In this document: piece by piece, positions 16,352-25,659 of the stretch
Layout of the letters: every line of letters begins with the position of its first letter
Position numbering within the stretch: position 1 is the stretch's first letter
Assembly: GCA_017410505.1 (NCBI GenBank)
Contig: JAFQQR010000024.1
Span: forward strand, 1 to 55,093
Direction of reading: 5' to 3'
Length of the DNA stretch: 55,093 nucleotides
Source: Clostridia bacterium
GTDB lineage: Bacteria > Bacillota > Clostridia > TANB77 > CAG-508
Notes under the pieces: generated by a model
The model's database searches: none
Told to the model about the DNA's origin: nothing
What the model saw: the letters and a program-made list of their open reading frames with translations, nothing else
Translations under genes and position numbers: made by a program

Positions 16352-18469
16352 ATGTATAAAAAAGAAGATATTATTTTAGAATTTATGAAAGATGAAGAAT
16401 ACACTCCAATGAAAGCGAAAGAGATTGCAATGATTTTAGGTGTGCCAAAAAAAGAATATAATAAATTTGTTGAAGTGTTAAAGAAATTAGAAGAAGACTA
16501 CAAAATTGTAAAAAACAAAAAGAATAGATATAGGTTAATAGGAGAAAATTTTCATGAAGGTATATATAGAAAAAATCAAAAAGGATTTGGATTTGTAAAA
16601 ATAGGAAATCAAGAAGATGAAATATATATATCAAAAGAAAATTCATTAAATGCATTAAATGGAGATAGGGTTTTAGTAGAAATAATAGAAGAAAAAAATA
16701 AAATAAAAAATGCAGAAGGAAAAGTTAAGAAAATATTAAAACATGAAAAAGATACTGTTGTAGGAACGTTTCAGAAAAATCAGAATTTTGGGTTTGTAGT
16801 ACCTGATGATAGAAGTTTAGGAACAGATATATTTATATCAAAGAATAATTTTGGGAAAGCAAGGGATGGTCATAAAGTATTAGTTCAAATAACAAAATAT
16901 CCTGAAAATGGAAAAAATGCAGAAGGAAAAGTTATAGAAGTAATAGGGGATCCAAATCAAGCTGGAGTAGATATGTTATCTCTAATTAAAGAATATAATC
17001 TACCATCAACATTTCCTGAACAAGTTGTAGAAGAAGCTAAAAAATATGGGAACAAAATAGATAAAAAAGATATACCTAATAGAGTAGATTGTAGAGACCA
17101 TATAATTTTTACAATAGATGGTGAAGATGCAAAGGATTTAGATGATGCAGTACGAGTTAAAAAATTGAAAAATGGAAATTACAGATTAGATGTTCATATA
17201 GCAGATGTTAGCTATTATGTAAGAGAAGGAAGTTTATTAGATAGAGAAGCACAAATAAGAGGAACAAGTATATATATGCTAGGTAGAGTAATACCAATGC
17301 TTCCAAGAGAATTATCAAATGGAATATGTAGCTTAAATGCAGGAGAAGATAGATTTACACTTTCATGTTCAATGGAAATAGACCCACAAGGAAAAACAAT
17401 TGCAGCAGAGGTGTATAAAGGGATAATAAATGTATGTGAAAGAATGAATTATCACGATGTACAAAAAATATTAGATAAATCAGATAAAGAAGTTTTAAAA
17501 AGATATGAAAAATATATTGAAAACTTTGAATTAATGGCAGAACTTGCTACAATTTTAAAAAATAGAAGATTAGAAAAAGGATACTTAAATCTAGACATAC
17601 CAGAGAGTAAAATAGAATTAGACAAAAATGGTAGAGCAATTAATGTAGGAAAATACGAAACAAGTTTTAGTAATGAAATAATAGAGCAATTTATGCTAAC
17701 TGCAAATGAAACAATTGCTGAAAAGTTTTATTGGTTAGATGCGCCATTTATTTATAGAGTTCATGAAGATCCAGATTTAGACAAAGTAAAAGATTTAAAT
17801 AAATTTCTATTTAACTTTGGGTTAAAAATAAAAATAGCAAATGAAAAAATTTATCCATTAGAAGTATCAAAAATATTAGAAGAGATAAAAGGAAAAGAAG
17901 AAGAAAAAGTAATATCAACTTTGATTCTTAGAACTTTAAAAGTTGCAAGGTATGAATCTGAAAATAAAGGTCATTTTGGAATTGCAAGTAAATATTATTG
18001 TCATTTTACATCACCAATAAGAAGATATCCTGATTTATTTATACATAGAATAATATCAAAATATTTGGAAGAAAATTATGATGTAGAGGAACAATTTTTA
18101 GAAGAATATAAAGAAAAAGCAGAACAAAGGGCAACAGCATCATCTGAAAGAGAAAAAGTAGCAACAAAAGTTGAAAGAGATAGTGAAGATATGAAAAAAG
18201 CAGAATACATGCAAGATAAAATTGGGGAAGAATATGATGGAATTGTGTCATCTGTTACTCAATTTGGAATTTTTGTTGAACTTGAAAATACTGTTGAAGG
18301 TTTGATTAGATTTGAAAATTTGGGTGATGAGTATTTTATTTATGATGAAGAGAGAAAGAGACTAATTGGAGAGAAATCTAATAAGACTTATAAAATTGGT
18401 GATAAGGTTAAAATTAGAGTTATATCAGCAAATAAAATGTTGAGGCAAGTTGATTTTGAAATAGTTTAA
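16352..18469 (+). CDS. rnr: Ribonuclease R
   Basis: 3'-5' exoribonuclease of the RNB family, 705 aa. An N-terminal winged helix (residues 1-65) is followed by two cold-shock domains (GFGFVKIG and NFGFVVPDD), then the RNB catalytic core. The metal-binding Asp cluster is in TIDGEDAKDLDDAV (about residue 250), with LDVHIADVSYYV after it. HFTSPIRRYPDLFIHR marks the end of the core. A C-terminal S1 domain (GIVSSVTQFGIFVEL) is present, but the long basic tail of enterobacterial RNase R is absent. It usually neighbours smpB, which is not here; the ger operon converges instead. Confidence 0.95.
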   Translation: MYKKEDIILEFMKDEEYTPMKAKEIAMILGVPKKEYNKFVEVLKKLEEDYKIVKNKKNRYRLIGENFHEGIYRKNQKGFGFVKIGNQEDEIYISKENSLNALNGDRVLVEIIEEKNKIKNAEGKVKKILKHEKDTVVGTFQKNQNFGFVVPDDRSLGTDIFISKNNFGKARDGHKVLVQITKYPENGKNAEGKVIEVIGDPNQAGVDMLSLIKEYNLPSTFPEQVVEEAKKYGNKIDKKDIPNRVDCRDHIIFTIDGEDAKDLDDAVRVKKLKNGNYRLDVHIADVSYYVREGSLLDREAQIRGTSIYMLGRVIPMLPRELSNGICSLNAGEDRFTLSCSMEIDPQGKTIAAEVYKGIINVCERMNYHDVQKILDKSDKEVLKRYEKYIENFELMAELATILKNRRLEKGYLNLDIPESKIELDKNGRAINVGKYETSFSNEIIEQFMLTANETIAEKFYWLDAPFIYRVHEDPDLDKVKDLNKFLFNFGLKIKIANEKIYPLEVSKILEEIKGKEEEKVISTLILRTLKVARYESENKGHFGIASKYYCHFTSPIRRYPDLFIHRIISKYLEENYDVEEQFLEEYKEKAEQRATASSEREKVATKVERDSEDMKKAEYMQDKIGEEYDGIVSSVTQFGIFVELENTVEGLIRFENLGDEYFIYDEERKRLIGEKSNKTYKIGDKVKIRVISANKMLRQVDFEIV

Positions 18470-18523
18470 AATAAAAATTAAAAAATAAGTTTGTTGAAGA
18501 ATTTTTATTTGAGTTTAACATAA

Positions 18524-18568
18524 CTAAAGAGGTTTCCTGCTTATTTGGGAAACCTCTTTCATTTTTTC
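18524..18568. terminator. Terminator between rnr and the ger operon
   Basis: AAAGAGGTTTCC and GGAAACCTCTTT pair with a 10-nt loop, then CATTTTTTC on the plus strand. It can serve rnr and probably also the convergent operon. Confidence 0.8.
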
Positions 18569-18574
18569 TCTTAA

Positions 18575-18755
18575 TTATCTCATAAATACAACTACAATAG
18601 AAAATACAGAAACAATCACAGAAAATACAATAAGCCCAATTCCGTCCAGCCTTATTATCCTGATTTCTTATCTCATAAACAGCATAAAATACAGTTTTCA
18701 AAAAAATATACAAACTAACAATAACAAATAAAATATTAAAAGCTAAATCAATCAT
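18575..18755 (-). CDS. Putative germinant receptor D subunit, frameshifted
   Basis: The fourth gene of the minus-strand ger operon, 15 bp after gerC. It would encode a 59-aa protein with two membrane helices (residues 4-27 and about 38-57) joined by a short polar loop, KTVFYAVYEIRNQDNK. This is the size and shape of the D subunits seen with some GerA-type receptors (established for Bacillus; assignment here is inference). In zero frame the sequence turns into Cys-rich nonsense after residue 37, at a CGG codon (18642-18644). Skipping the C of that codon restores GIGLIVFSVIVSV and a stop at 18575. It may be a sequencing error, a mutation or real +1 frameshifting. Start chosen at the ATG best spaced from AAGG. 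Confidence 0.55.
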
Positions 18756-18770
18756 ATGCATCATCCTTTT

Positions 18771-19988
18771 TTAAGTTTTAGTTAATAAAACTCCTGAATC
18801 AATATTAGTATCAATAGTTACATCAAAAGTAGAATTTATATAATTATCTGTCCAATTATAATTCTCAAAATCTTGATTTGTAGCAAAATCAGATATAACA
18901 TATTTTCCTAAACCAGTTACATCGCTTTTAAATTCCTGAGAAGTTTTATATAAATATTCAGAAAGAACAGACTCTAAATATTTATTACAAGAATTTGAAA
19001 TCGCTGATAAAGAGTTTTCATCTAAATAACTAGAATTTTCAGTCACGGAATATACTTTAGCACCAAAGTAATAATCAATTTTTATATAAGGAGAACCATT
19101 AACAATTTTTACATCTATTTTAGATTTAGACAATGGAGTTACAAAAACATCAATATTTGAATTTTCATTATTAGGGTCTGGGATAGATATAATAAAACTA
19201 TCAACATCTTTTTTCAATATATTAAAGCAGACAGTTTCGATAGCATTTAATTCACCAACTAATTTATCATGTTTAAATACAGCCATACCAATATTTTCAA
19301 CACCTTTTGTACCAGAAATAGGAGAAGAACCAGATTGAACATCCGAATCATCAACATTAGCAGTTTGAGATGAGCCACTATTGCTAGATGTTACACCTCC
19401 TAAAATAGTATAAGGTTCGCAATAATTACATATTAAACTATTAAAGAAATTACCAATAGTAGCATTAGTTAAGTAACCAGTATATTTACTAGAATCTGGG
19501 AAAAGATCATAATATCTTGATATAGAATTTTCTAAGCTAGGGTCACAAGATTTTATATAATATTCAGCATTACATTTACTTACAATAATATTTGCAGAAG
19601 GTCTTACTTGAACATCATTCATAAGAGTATAAATATAATTTGAAATACCATGTGCAGCTATTTCCTCAGAGAATACAATTATTCTACAATGAGACAAATC
19701 TAATCTTTTTGCAAAATAAGTATTCATTATATTGATTGCATTTGCTATTGAATTAGCATCTACACTATCTTCAATAATTTGAGATTCTTGATTAGAACCT
19801 TCGGTAGTAGAAGGAGCTTTTACAAATTGAAATGTTACTTTTATTTCTTTTGTATCAGATACATCAATTCCTAAAGCGATAACAAATGCAAGGTTGTCAA
19901 GATTTAAGGCAGAATAAGAAGTATTAAATGCAACAAGAAAAACCAAAATAATTATTATAATAAAAATTTTTTTCAAAATACTATTCAT
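18771..19988 (-). CDS. gerC: Spore germination protein, Ger(x)C family
   Basis: 405 aa, C subunit of a GerA-type nutrient receptor in the spore inner membrane. Family features are LNLDNLAFVIALGID after the signal region, DLSHCRIIVFSEEIA, and RPSANIIVSKC. The N-terminus has a normal hydrophobic signal (about residues 7-22), but it ends FNTSYSALNLDN and has no lipobox Cys, although GerAC/GerKC proteins are normally lipoproteins. A Ser/Gly-rich loop of about 30 residues sits in the middle. Its ATG directly abuts the stop codon of gerAB, so the two are translationally linked. Confidence 0.88.
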   Translation of the reverse strand: MNSILKKIFIIIIILVFLVAFNTSYSALNLDNLAFVIALGIDVSDTKEIKVTFQFVKAPSTTEGSNQESQIIEDSVDANSIANAINIMNTYFAKRLDLSHCRIIVFSEEIAAHGISNYIYTLMNDVQVRPSANIIVSKCNAEYYIKSCDPSLENSISRYYDLFPDSSKYTGYLTNATIGNFFNSLICNYCEPYTILGGVTSSNSGSSQTANVDDSDVQSGSSPISGTKGVENIGMAVFKHDKLVGELNAIETVCFNILKKDVDSFIISIPDPNNENSNIDVFVTPLSKSKIDVKIVNGSPYIKIDYYFGAKVYSVTENSSYLDENSLSAISNSCNKYLESVLSEYLYKTSQEFKSDVTGLGKYVISDFATNQDFENYNWTDNYINSTFDVTIDTNIDSGVLLTKT

Positions 19989-21071
19989 TTAACCACCAGC
20001 CTTTTTCTTTAAATTAGATAAAACTAAAACAAAAATTCCTAAAAAAATGAGTGCAAGGCTTAAATATCTATAAATATTTGTTTCAAAATAATTAATAATA
20101 GAATAATTTTTAGGAAGTAGTGCTATTGCAAATGTCAAGATCAATAATATATATATTAATTGAGATGAGTCTTTCAAGTTAAATATTTTTTTCAAGATTT
20201 GAGTAGAAAATTTACATGATATACTTAAATAGCAACAAAAAGAAATTGTCCAAATAAGTAAAAATAATGACTCAAAACGTTGAAAAAAGCTACCAAATTC
20301 TATATATCTACTTACTGAAAAAAGAGGCATTATTTCATCAGTGCTTATATAGATAGAAAACATAAATAACAATGTTGCAACACACATAATAATAAATAAT
20401 CCAGATAATAACACTGATAAGATAGAAACATATTTAAATTTTTTAGGTTCTTTTAAAAGTGGTGGTAAAAAGTAGAGATATGTTATTCCTGCAAAACACC
20501 CTATATTAGTAAGCCCTAAAAGAAAAGTATTTTCAAATCCATCTCCTTGAATTGGAAAAATTCTATAAAATGAAAAATTATTTAAATTTCCTACAAATAA
20601 AAGTATAATGCTTACTATTAAGAAGGGAAATATTATGGAAGTAGTTCTTATTGTAGAATTAAAACCTAATGTATTAGTAACAGCAATAGCAATTATAAAT
20701 AGTAATATAACATATACAATATCTGTATAAGGGAAATATACAACTTTTAAACCTTCACAAAAACTTCTTAAAAAAATAGAAGAGGTTATAATAAAATAAA
20801 ATATAAAAATAAAACCAATTATATTTTTAAAAACATTACCACCTACATATTGAGAAATATCTAAAATATCTAAACCTGGAAATTTTTTAAATAATTTATA
20901 AATAAGAAAGGCGATAACTAAACATATAATAGTTATATATATTATATTTATTAGAACACTAGATTTTGTTTCATTAATCATAGTTCTTGATAATGAAATA
21001 ACTGTAAAAGGTGCTAGTATTGATAGAACAAGTAATATAGCTTCAAAAGTTCCTAATTTTGATGTAGACAT
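19989..21071 (-). CDS. gerAB: Spore germination permease, GerAB family
   Basis: 360 aa, B subunit of the receptor, with about ten membrane helices in the APC-type amino acid permease fold. Family signs are LGTFEAILLVLSILAPFTV at the start, FPGLDILDISQYVGG and PLLKEPKKFKYVS. The start is the ATG 5 bp after AAGGAGG; the longer frame begins inside gerAA. It lies 14 bp downstream of gerAA. It probably holds the germinant-binding pocket, as shown for Bacillus GerBB (family knowledge). Confidence 0.9.
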   Translation of the reverse strand: MSTSKLGTFEAILLVLSILAPFTVISLSRTMINETKSSVLINIIYITIICLVIAFLIYKLFKKFPGLDILDISQYVGGNVFKNIIGFIFIFYFIITSSIFLRSFCEGLKVVYFPYTDIVYVILLFIIAIAVTNTLGFNSTIRTTSIIFPFLIVSIILLFVGNLNNFSFYRIFPIQGDGFENTFLLGLTNIGCFAGITYLYFLPPLLKEPKKFKYVSILSVLLSGLFIIMCVATLLFMFSIYISTDEIMPLFSVSRYIEFGSFFQRFESLFLLIWTISFCCYLSISCKFSTQILKKIFNLKDSSQLIYILLILTFAIALLPKNYSIINYFETNIYRYLSLALIFLGIFVLVLSNLKKKAGG

Positions 21072-21085
21072 GTAAACCTCCTTTT

Positions 21086-22780
21086 TTAAAATTTCCACTT
21101 CATAGATATTTTATCTTGTTTCTTTTCACGTTTAGATGCAAGGTAATTTGCTCTATATTCTCTTCTCCATATAGGTGGAAGTAAAAATCCATTATTTTTA
21201 GAATTAATAGCTGGAGCATATGGTGTTGTATAAGGAATACCAAAAGACTCTATATCACATAAAGTAGATAAATAAACAAAAATGCCTATACCGATTCCAA
21301 TAAAACCTGCAATGAAACCTGATAAAATAAAAGCAAATCTAAAGAACCTTAAATGAAAACTAAAAGTAAAATCAGGAATTGCAAAAGAACTTATACCTGT
21401 TATTGCAACAATAATTATTAAAATTGGACTAACAATACCTGCACTAACGGCTGCTTGACCTAAAACTAAAGCACCTACAATACCTAAAGTTGGACCAATT
21501 GGAGATGGAACTCTTAAACCCGCCTCTCTAATGATTTCAAAAGATATTTCCATTATTATGATTTCAAATATTGTTGGAAAAGGAACACTTTGCCTTGAAC
21601 CTAGAATTGTATATAATAATTCCGTTGGTATAATTTCACGATGGAAGCTTGTAATAGCAACATATAATCCTGGTAAAAGAAGTGTAAAAAAAGCAGCTAA
21701 AGCTCGAATTCGTTTTAAAAAATTTGCAAAAATCGTTTTTAGATTAGTGTCCTCAGGAGAAGATAAAAAATCTATTAAAACAGCTGGCATAATTAATGCA
21801 TATGGAGAACCGTTAACTAGAACAATGACTCTGCCTTGTAAAAGATTTTTTACAGCATTATCAGGTCTTTCAGATACTAATATTTTTGGAACACCCAAGA
21901 TATTATTATCTGTTAATAATTGTTCTAATTCTCCTGCAGAAAGAAGAGAATCAACTTCTAAATTATTAAGCCTATATTTAACTTCAGCTATTAAGTCACT
22001 ATTAGTAATATCTTGCATATAGCAAACAGTACAATTTGTTTGAGTTATTTTTCCAACTTTTACATTTTCAATAATTAGATTCTCGTTATTAGTAAGTCTT
22101 CTTAAAAGAGAAGTATTTGTACGAATATTTTCAACAAAAGCTTCGTGAGAGCCTTTTATAACAACTTCATTTTCTGGTTGAGAAATACTTCTTTGTTTAA
22201 AACCTTTAATATCAATATTAAAACAAACAGGTAAAGTATCAACAAATAAAGCACAATTTCCAGAATTAACACCAGAAAAAATATCCTTAAAAGAAGTTTC
22301 CTTTTTTACATTATTTTGAGGAATTAGACAATTTTGAATATATTCATCTAAATTAAATTTTTTTACTTTTCTAACTGTAATATTATTAGTGACAGCTTCA
22401 GAGATGACTCTATTTTGCTCACTATCAAAAAGATTGTTTTTATTTCTCATCATTAAGGGTTCTAAAACGAAATCATTTAGAGCTTGAGAATCTATCATTC
22501 CATCAATATAAAGTAATAAAGCTTTATATTGCTTACCTCTTGCATTTAAAATAAAGTTACGTGTAACAATATCACTATTAATTAATAAGTTATATTTGGT
22601 TTTGATATAGTCTAAATTAGTATCTATATTTTCAAAAATATTTGGAGAATTTTTTTGATCATCTTTGCTGTTTTGAATAGTTGTAGATTCAGGATTATCA
22701 GAATCATCTGGTAAAGAAAAATGGTATGTGTTTTTCGGAGTATAACCAAATACGTTATTTATAATATCTTTCACTTTCAT
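21086..22780 (-). CDS. gerAA: Spore germination protein, GerAA family
   Basis: 564 aa, A subunit. The soluble N-terminal domain (to about residue 310) contains the receptor motifs NCALFVDT, SQPENEVVIKGSHEAFVENI and RRLTNNENLIIE. About five membrane helices follow, with FFTLLLPGLYVAI, the strongly conserved REAGLRVPSPIGPTLGIVG and LGQAAVSAGIVSP. A basic C-terminal tail follows. The first 60 residues are Asn/Asp/Ser rich. SD AAGGAG precedes the ATG. It is the first gene of a gerAA-gerAB-gerC-D-like operon, divergent from the transglutaminase gene. Confidence 0.93.
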   Translation of the reverse strand: MKVKDIINNVFGYTPKNTYHFSLPDDSDNPESTTIQNSKDDQKNSPNIFENIDTNLDYIKTKYNLLINSDIVTRNFILNARGKQYKALLLYIDGMIDSQALNDFVLEPLMMRNKNNLFDSEQNRVISEAVTNNITVRKVKKFNLDEYIQNCLIPQNNVKKETSFKDIFSGVNSGNCALFVDTLPVCFNIDIKGFKQRSISQPENEVVIKGSHEAFVENIRTNTSLLRRLTNNENLIIENVKVGKITQTNCTVCYMQDITNSDLIAEVKYRLNNLEVDSLLSAGELEQLLTDNNILGVPKILVSERPDNAVKNLLQGRVIVLVNGSPYALIMPAVLIDFLSSPEDTNLKTIFANFLKRIRALAAFFTLLLPGLYVAITSFHREIIPTELLYTILGSRQSVPFPTIFEIIIMEISFEIIREAGLRVPSPIGPTLGIVGALVLGQAAVSAGIVSPILIIIVAITGISSFAIPDFTFSFHLRFFRFAFILSGFIAGFIGIGIGIFVYLSTLCDIESFGIPYTTPYAPAINSKNNGFLLPPIWRREYRANYLASKREKKQDKISMKWKF

Positions 22781-22920
22781 AATAACACTTCTCCTTACTT
22801 TTATAGAATGAAATATAACTAATTTTTTATAGTATTAGCGAAAAAAATGAAAATATACTAGTTTTTAACAATAAAAAATGTTATAATAAAATATAGATGC
22901 ACGAAAGAGAGTGAAAAGTA

Positions 22921-24018
22921 ATGAAATCAAAATTAACATCATTTTTATTAATATTAATAATAATATTATTATGCGTTTTGGGAGTAATTATATATAATGA
23001 AATTAACTCAAATAGTATAGTAAATGAAGTACAAGAATTTGTATCAAATATTACAATTTCAACTATAAGTACAGATGAAAATAGAAGTAATTCAGAAGTA
23101 ATAGAAAGTGTAATAAATTTATCAGAAAGCACGAATAAAAATGTGAATGATAATGATACACAAACATATAAATATTTTTATAATCAATTAGAAGATTATT
23201 CAAAAATAATATATGATGAAATAGAAAAAAACAAAGAAAATATGAAAACAGGAACATATGAGATAAACTTAGGAACCAAATTTTCTTCATTACTATCAAA
23301 AAATAATGGTGAAGAAGAGTTAAGAAAATATTATCAATCAGTAATTGAAAGTTATACATATGATAATCCAGATATATTTTATATAGATTTTGGAAAAATA
23401 TATTTAAATATCGAAACAACCACAAAAGGAAAAAATACGACATATAAAGTATTTTTAAATTCAGGAGATAATGATAATTATTTAACAGATGAATTTTCAT
23501 CAAAAGAAGAAATTGATAATGCTTTAAATGATATTGAAAAAGTAAAATATTATTTTATTCAAAATAAAAAAGAAAATACATATGAAAATATCAAAATGGT
23601 ACATGATTATTTAATCGAAAGTATAGAATATGATGAAAATACTTCTTATTCATATAATATATATGGAGCTCTTGTAAATAAGAAATGTGTATGTGAAGGA
23701 TATGCAAAATCGTTTAAATATTTAATGGATGCATTAGATATACCATGTACTATAATAATAGGAGAGGCAACTAATTCACAAGGAGATACAGAAAAGCATG
23801 CATGGAACTATGTAAAATTGAATGAAGTTTGGTATGCTGTAGATTGCACATGGGATGATCCAATAATAGTAGGGCCTGGTTTTTTAAGTAATTCTTCAAA
23901 ATATAAATATTTTTTAAAAGGGGAGAGTGAATTAAATAAAACTCATATACCAAATGGACAATTCACCGAAAATGGAAAAGTGTTTACATTTCCAACGTTA
24001 AATATAAATAATTATTAA
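22921..24018 (+). CDS. Membrane-anchored transglutaminase-like protein
   Basis: 365 aa. One membrane segment at residues 5-26, then an Asn/Ser/Thr-rich stalk to about residue 80. The C-terminal half is a transglutaminase-like (papain-fold) domain with a complete triad: Cys in KCVCEGYAKSF, His in KHAWNYV and Asp in VDCTWDD. Such bacterial proteins are secreted or surface anchored and may act as proteases or cross-linkers; the substrate is unknown. A -10 box TATAAT lies at 22882-22887. AGAGAGTGA gives a weak SD. It is divergent from the ger operon. Confidence 0.83.
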   Translation: MKSKLTSFLLILIIILLCVLGVIIYNEINSNSIVNEVQEFVSNITISTISTDENRSNSEVIESVINLSESTNKNVNDNDTQTYKYFYNQLEDYSKIIYDEIEKNKENMKTGTYEINLGTKFSSLLSKNNGEEELRKYYQSVIESYTYDNPDIFYIDFGKIYLNIETTTKGKNTTYKVFLNSGDNDNYLTDEFSSKEEIDNALNDIEKVKYYFIQNKKENTYENIKMVHDYLIESIEYDENTSYSYNIYGALVNKKCVCEGYAKSFKYLMDALDIPCTIIIGEATNSQGDTEKHAWNYVKLNEVWYAVDCTWDDPIIVGPGFLSNSSKYKYFLKGESELNKTHIPNGQFTENGKVFTFPTLNINNY

Positions 24019-24038
24019 GATGATGAGGGAGAGTTATT

Positions 24039-24905
24039 ATGGTATTAAAAGATATGTTAATAGCGGGAAATAAAAAAATAAAAGTTTATGCATTTGTAGG
24101 ACCATCAGGAACAGGTAAAAGTTATAGAGCGCAAATGGTTGCAAGTGAGAAAAATATAAATTATATAATAGATGATGGTTTACTAATTAAGGATAATCAA
24201 GTAATTGCTGGAGAATCAGCTAAAAAGGCTCCAACAAAAATTGAAACTGTAAAGCATGCTTTATTTTATAAAGAAGAAGAAAAAGAAGAAATAGTAAAAG
24301 CATTAAAGAAATATAAGCCAGAAAGTATATTGATACTTGGAACATCAGATGGAATGGTAAAAAAAATAGCAGCAAATTTAGGGTTGCCAGATATATCAGA
24401 AATAACGTATATTTCTGATGTGGCAACACAAGAAGAAATGGAAACTGCAAGAAGAATAAGAGTAACAGAAGGAAAACATGTAATTCCAGTTCCAACATTT
24501 GAAATAAAAAAGGATTTTTCAGGATATTTGCTAGATCCATTACAGATATTTAAAACAAAAGGAAGAGGTAATAAGCCATATATATCAGAAAAATCAATAA
24601 TAAGACCAACATTTAGTTATCTTGGAAATTTTATAATTTCAGATACAGTATTTAAGCAAATATTAGAATATTTAGTTGTAAAAACACCAGGGATATATAA
24701 AGTGCAAAAAATAAGGGTAGACAATTTTGGTGAAGGTGTGAAACTATATATGGAAGTTACAATAGTGTATGGTTTTAATATGATTGATGGAATTAAAGAA
24801 TTTAAAAATAAAGCTAAAAAGGAAATAGAAAAATTGACTGCTATGAATGTTGAAGAATTTGAAGTGGTGGTTAAAAATGTCTATGTACCAGAGAAGGGAG
24901 AATAA
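24039..24905 (+). CDS. ATP-binding protein with C-terminal Asp23-like domain
   Basis: 288 aa. The N-terminal P-loop GPSGTGKS (about residues 22-29) starts a nucleotide-binding domain that continues through YIIDDGLLIKD and ESILILGTSDGM. From about residue 188 the sequence (RPTFSYLGNFIISDTVF, then GVKLYMEVTIVYG and VEEFEVVVKNVYVP) looks like the Asp23/Gls24/DUF322 domain, usually a separate envelope-stress protein. The combination is known to me only as an uncharacterised clostridial family. It ends 1 bp before plsC, so the pair is co-translated, suggesting a membrane or envelope link (inference). Confidence 0.72.
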   Translation: MVLKDMLIAGNKKIKVYAFVGPSGTGKSYRAQMVASEKNINYIIDDGLLIKDNQVIAGESAKKAPTKIETVKHALFYKEEEKEEIVKALKKYKPESILILGTSDGMVKKIAANLGLPDISEITYISDVATQEEMETARRIRVTEGKHVIPVPTFEIKKDFSGYLLDPLQIFKTKGRGNKPYISEKSIIRPTFSYLGNFIISDTVFKQILEYLVVKTPGIYKVQKIRVDNFGEGVKLYMEVTIVYGFNMIDGIKEFKNKAKKEIEKLTAMNVEEFEVVVKNVYVPEKGE

Positions 24906-24906
24906 A

Positions 24907-25503
24907 ATGAAAAATGTTTTTAAACCAATTGGAAGAGGAATAGTAAAAGGAGCAATTTGGATTTATTGTAAAATAGTATATAGATTTGAAGTAATAGGTA
25001 AAGAGAATATACCAAAAGATGGTTCAGTAATTGTTTGTGCAAATCATAGGAGTTTTTTAGATCCACCTTTGATAGAAATAACAACAGGGAGATATACAAG
25101 ATTTTTGGCTAAAGAGGAATTGACTAAAAATAAGTTTCTTGCTTTGTTGGGTTATGTGTTTGATGCTATTTTAGTCAAAAGGGATTCAAAAGAGGTTAAA
25201 GCTTTAAAAGAGTCTTTGCAAACTTTGAAAAATGGAGATTGTCTAGCTTTATTCCCAGAGGGAACAAGAAATGGTTTGGCAAAAGGAGAAAAAGTTAAAG
25301 ATGGTGCTGCATTTTTTGCTGTAAGAAGCGGGGCAAAAGTTGTTCCTTGTGGTATTAAAGGAGGAGAAAAAGGTAATAGGAAGATTACTGTTACTTATGG
25401 TGAACCTTTGGATTTTAGTGAATTTAAAGGTAGTAAGGATAAGGCTGTTTTGGATAAGGTTACGGAGGAGATAATGGAAAACATAATGAGTTTGACAAAA
25501 TAG
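24907..25503 (+). CDS. plsC: 1-acyl-sn-glycerol-3-phosphate acyltransferase
   Basis: Adds the second acyl chain to form phosphatidic acid. 198 aa; the start is the ATG after GGGAG, which overlaps the end of the previous gene. The catalytic NHRSFLDPP block (His-x4-Asp) is at about residues 48-56, and the glycerol-phosphate motif FPEGTRNG is at about 116-123. An N-terminal amphipathic/hydrophobic stretch (IVKGAIWIYCKIVYRF) associates it with the membrane. The promoter of typA lies in its last codons. Confidence 0.92.
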   Translation: MKNVFKPIGRGIVKGAIWIYCKIVYRFEVIGKENIPKDGSVIVCANHRSFLDPPLIEITTGRYTRFLAKEELTKNKFLALLGYVFDAILVKRDSKEVKALKESLQTLKNGDCLALFPEGTRNGLAKGEKVKDGAAFFAVRSGAKVVPCGIKGGEKGNRKITVTYGEPLDFSEFKGSKDKAVLDKVTEEIMENIMSLTK

Positions 25504-25521
25504 GGGTTTTTGGTGTATAAT
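25492..25521 (+). promoter_or_regulatory. Promoter of typA
   Basis: TTGACA at 25492-25497, inside the last codons of plsC, and TATAAT at 25516-25521 with an 18-bp spacer. It gives a leader of about 130 nt. Confidence 0.8.
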
Positions 25522-25546
25522 GTTGTGGTTATAATTATTTGACTTG

Positions 25547-25597
25547 GTGTAGAGTGTGAGTGAGCCGCCTAAAAATATTTTTAGGCTACTCTACTAG
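25547..25597 (+). promoter_or_regulatory. Structured leader of typA
   Basis: A perfect 20-nt palindrome, GCCTAAAAAT/ATTTTTAGGC (25567-25586), is enclosed by GTAGAG and CTCTAC and by GAGCC/GGCTA. There is no T run after it, so it is more likely a regulatory or processing structure than a terminator. Its role is unknown. Confidence 0.5.
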
Positions 25598-25659
25598 CAA
25601 GGATAAAAGGTAAATATTCAATAGGTAAAAAGATTGTATTAAAAAAGGGGTAATAGATT

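Noticed and set aside
22781..22920. Sigma-G promoter for the ger operon
   Set aside because: CATTCTA-like sequence lies near 22804 on the minus strand, but no -35 at the right distance could be picked with confidence.
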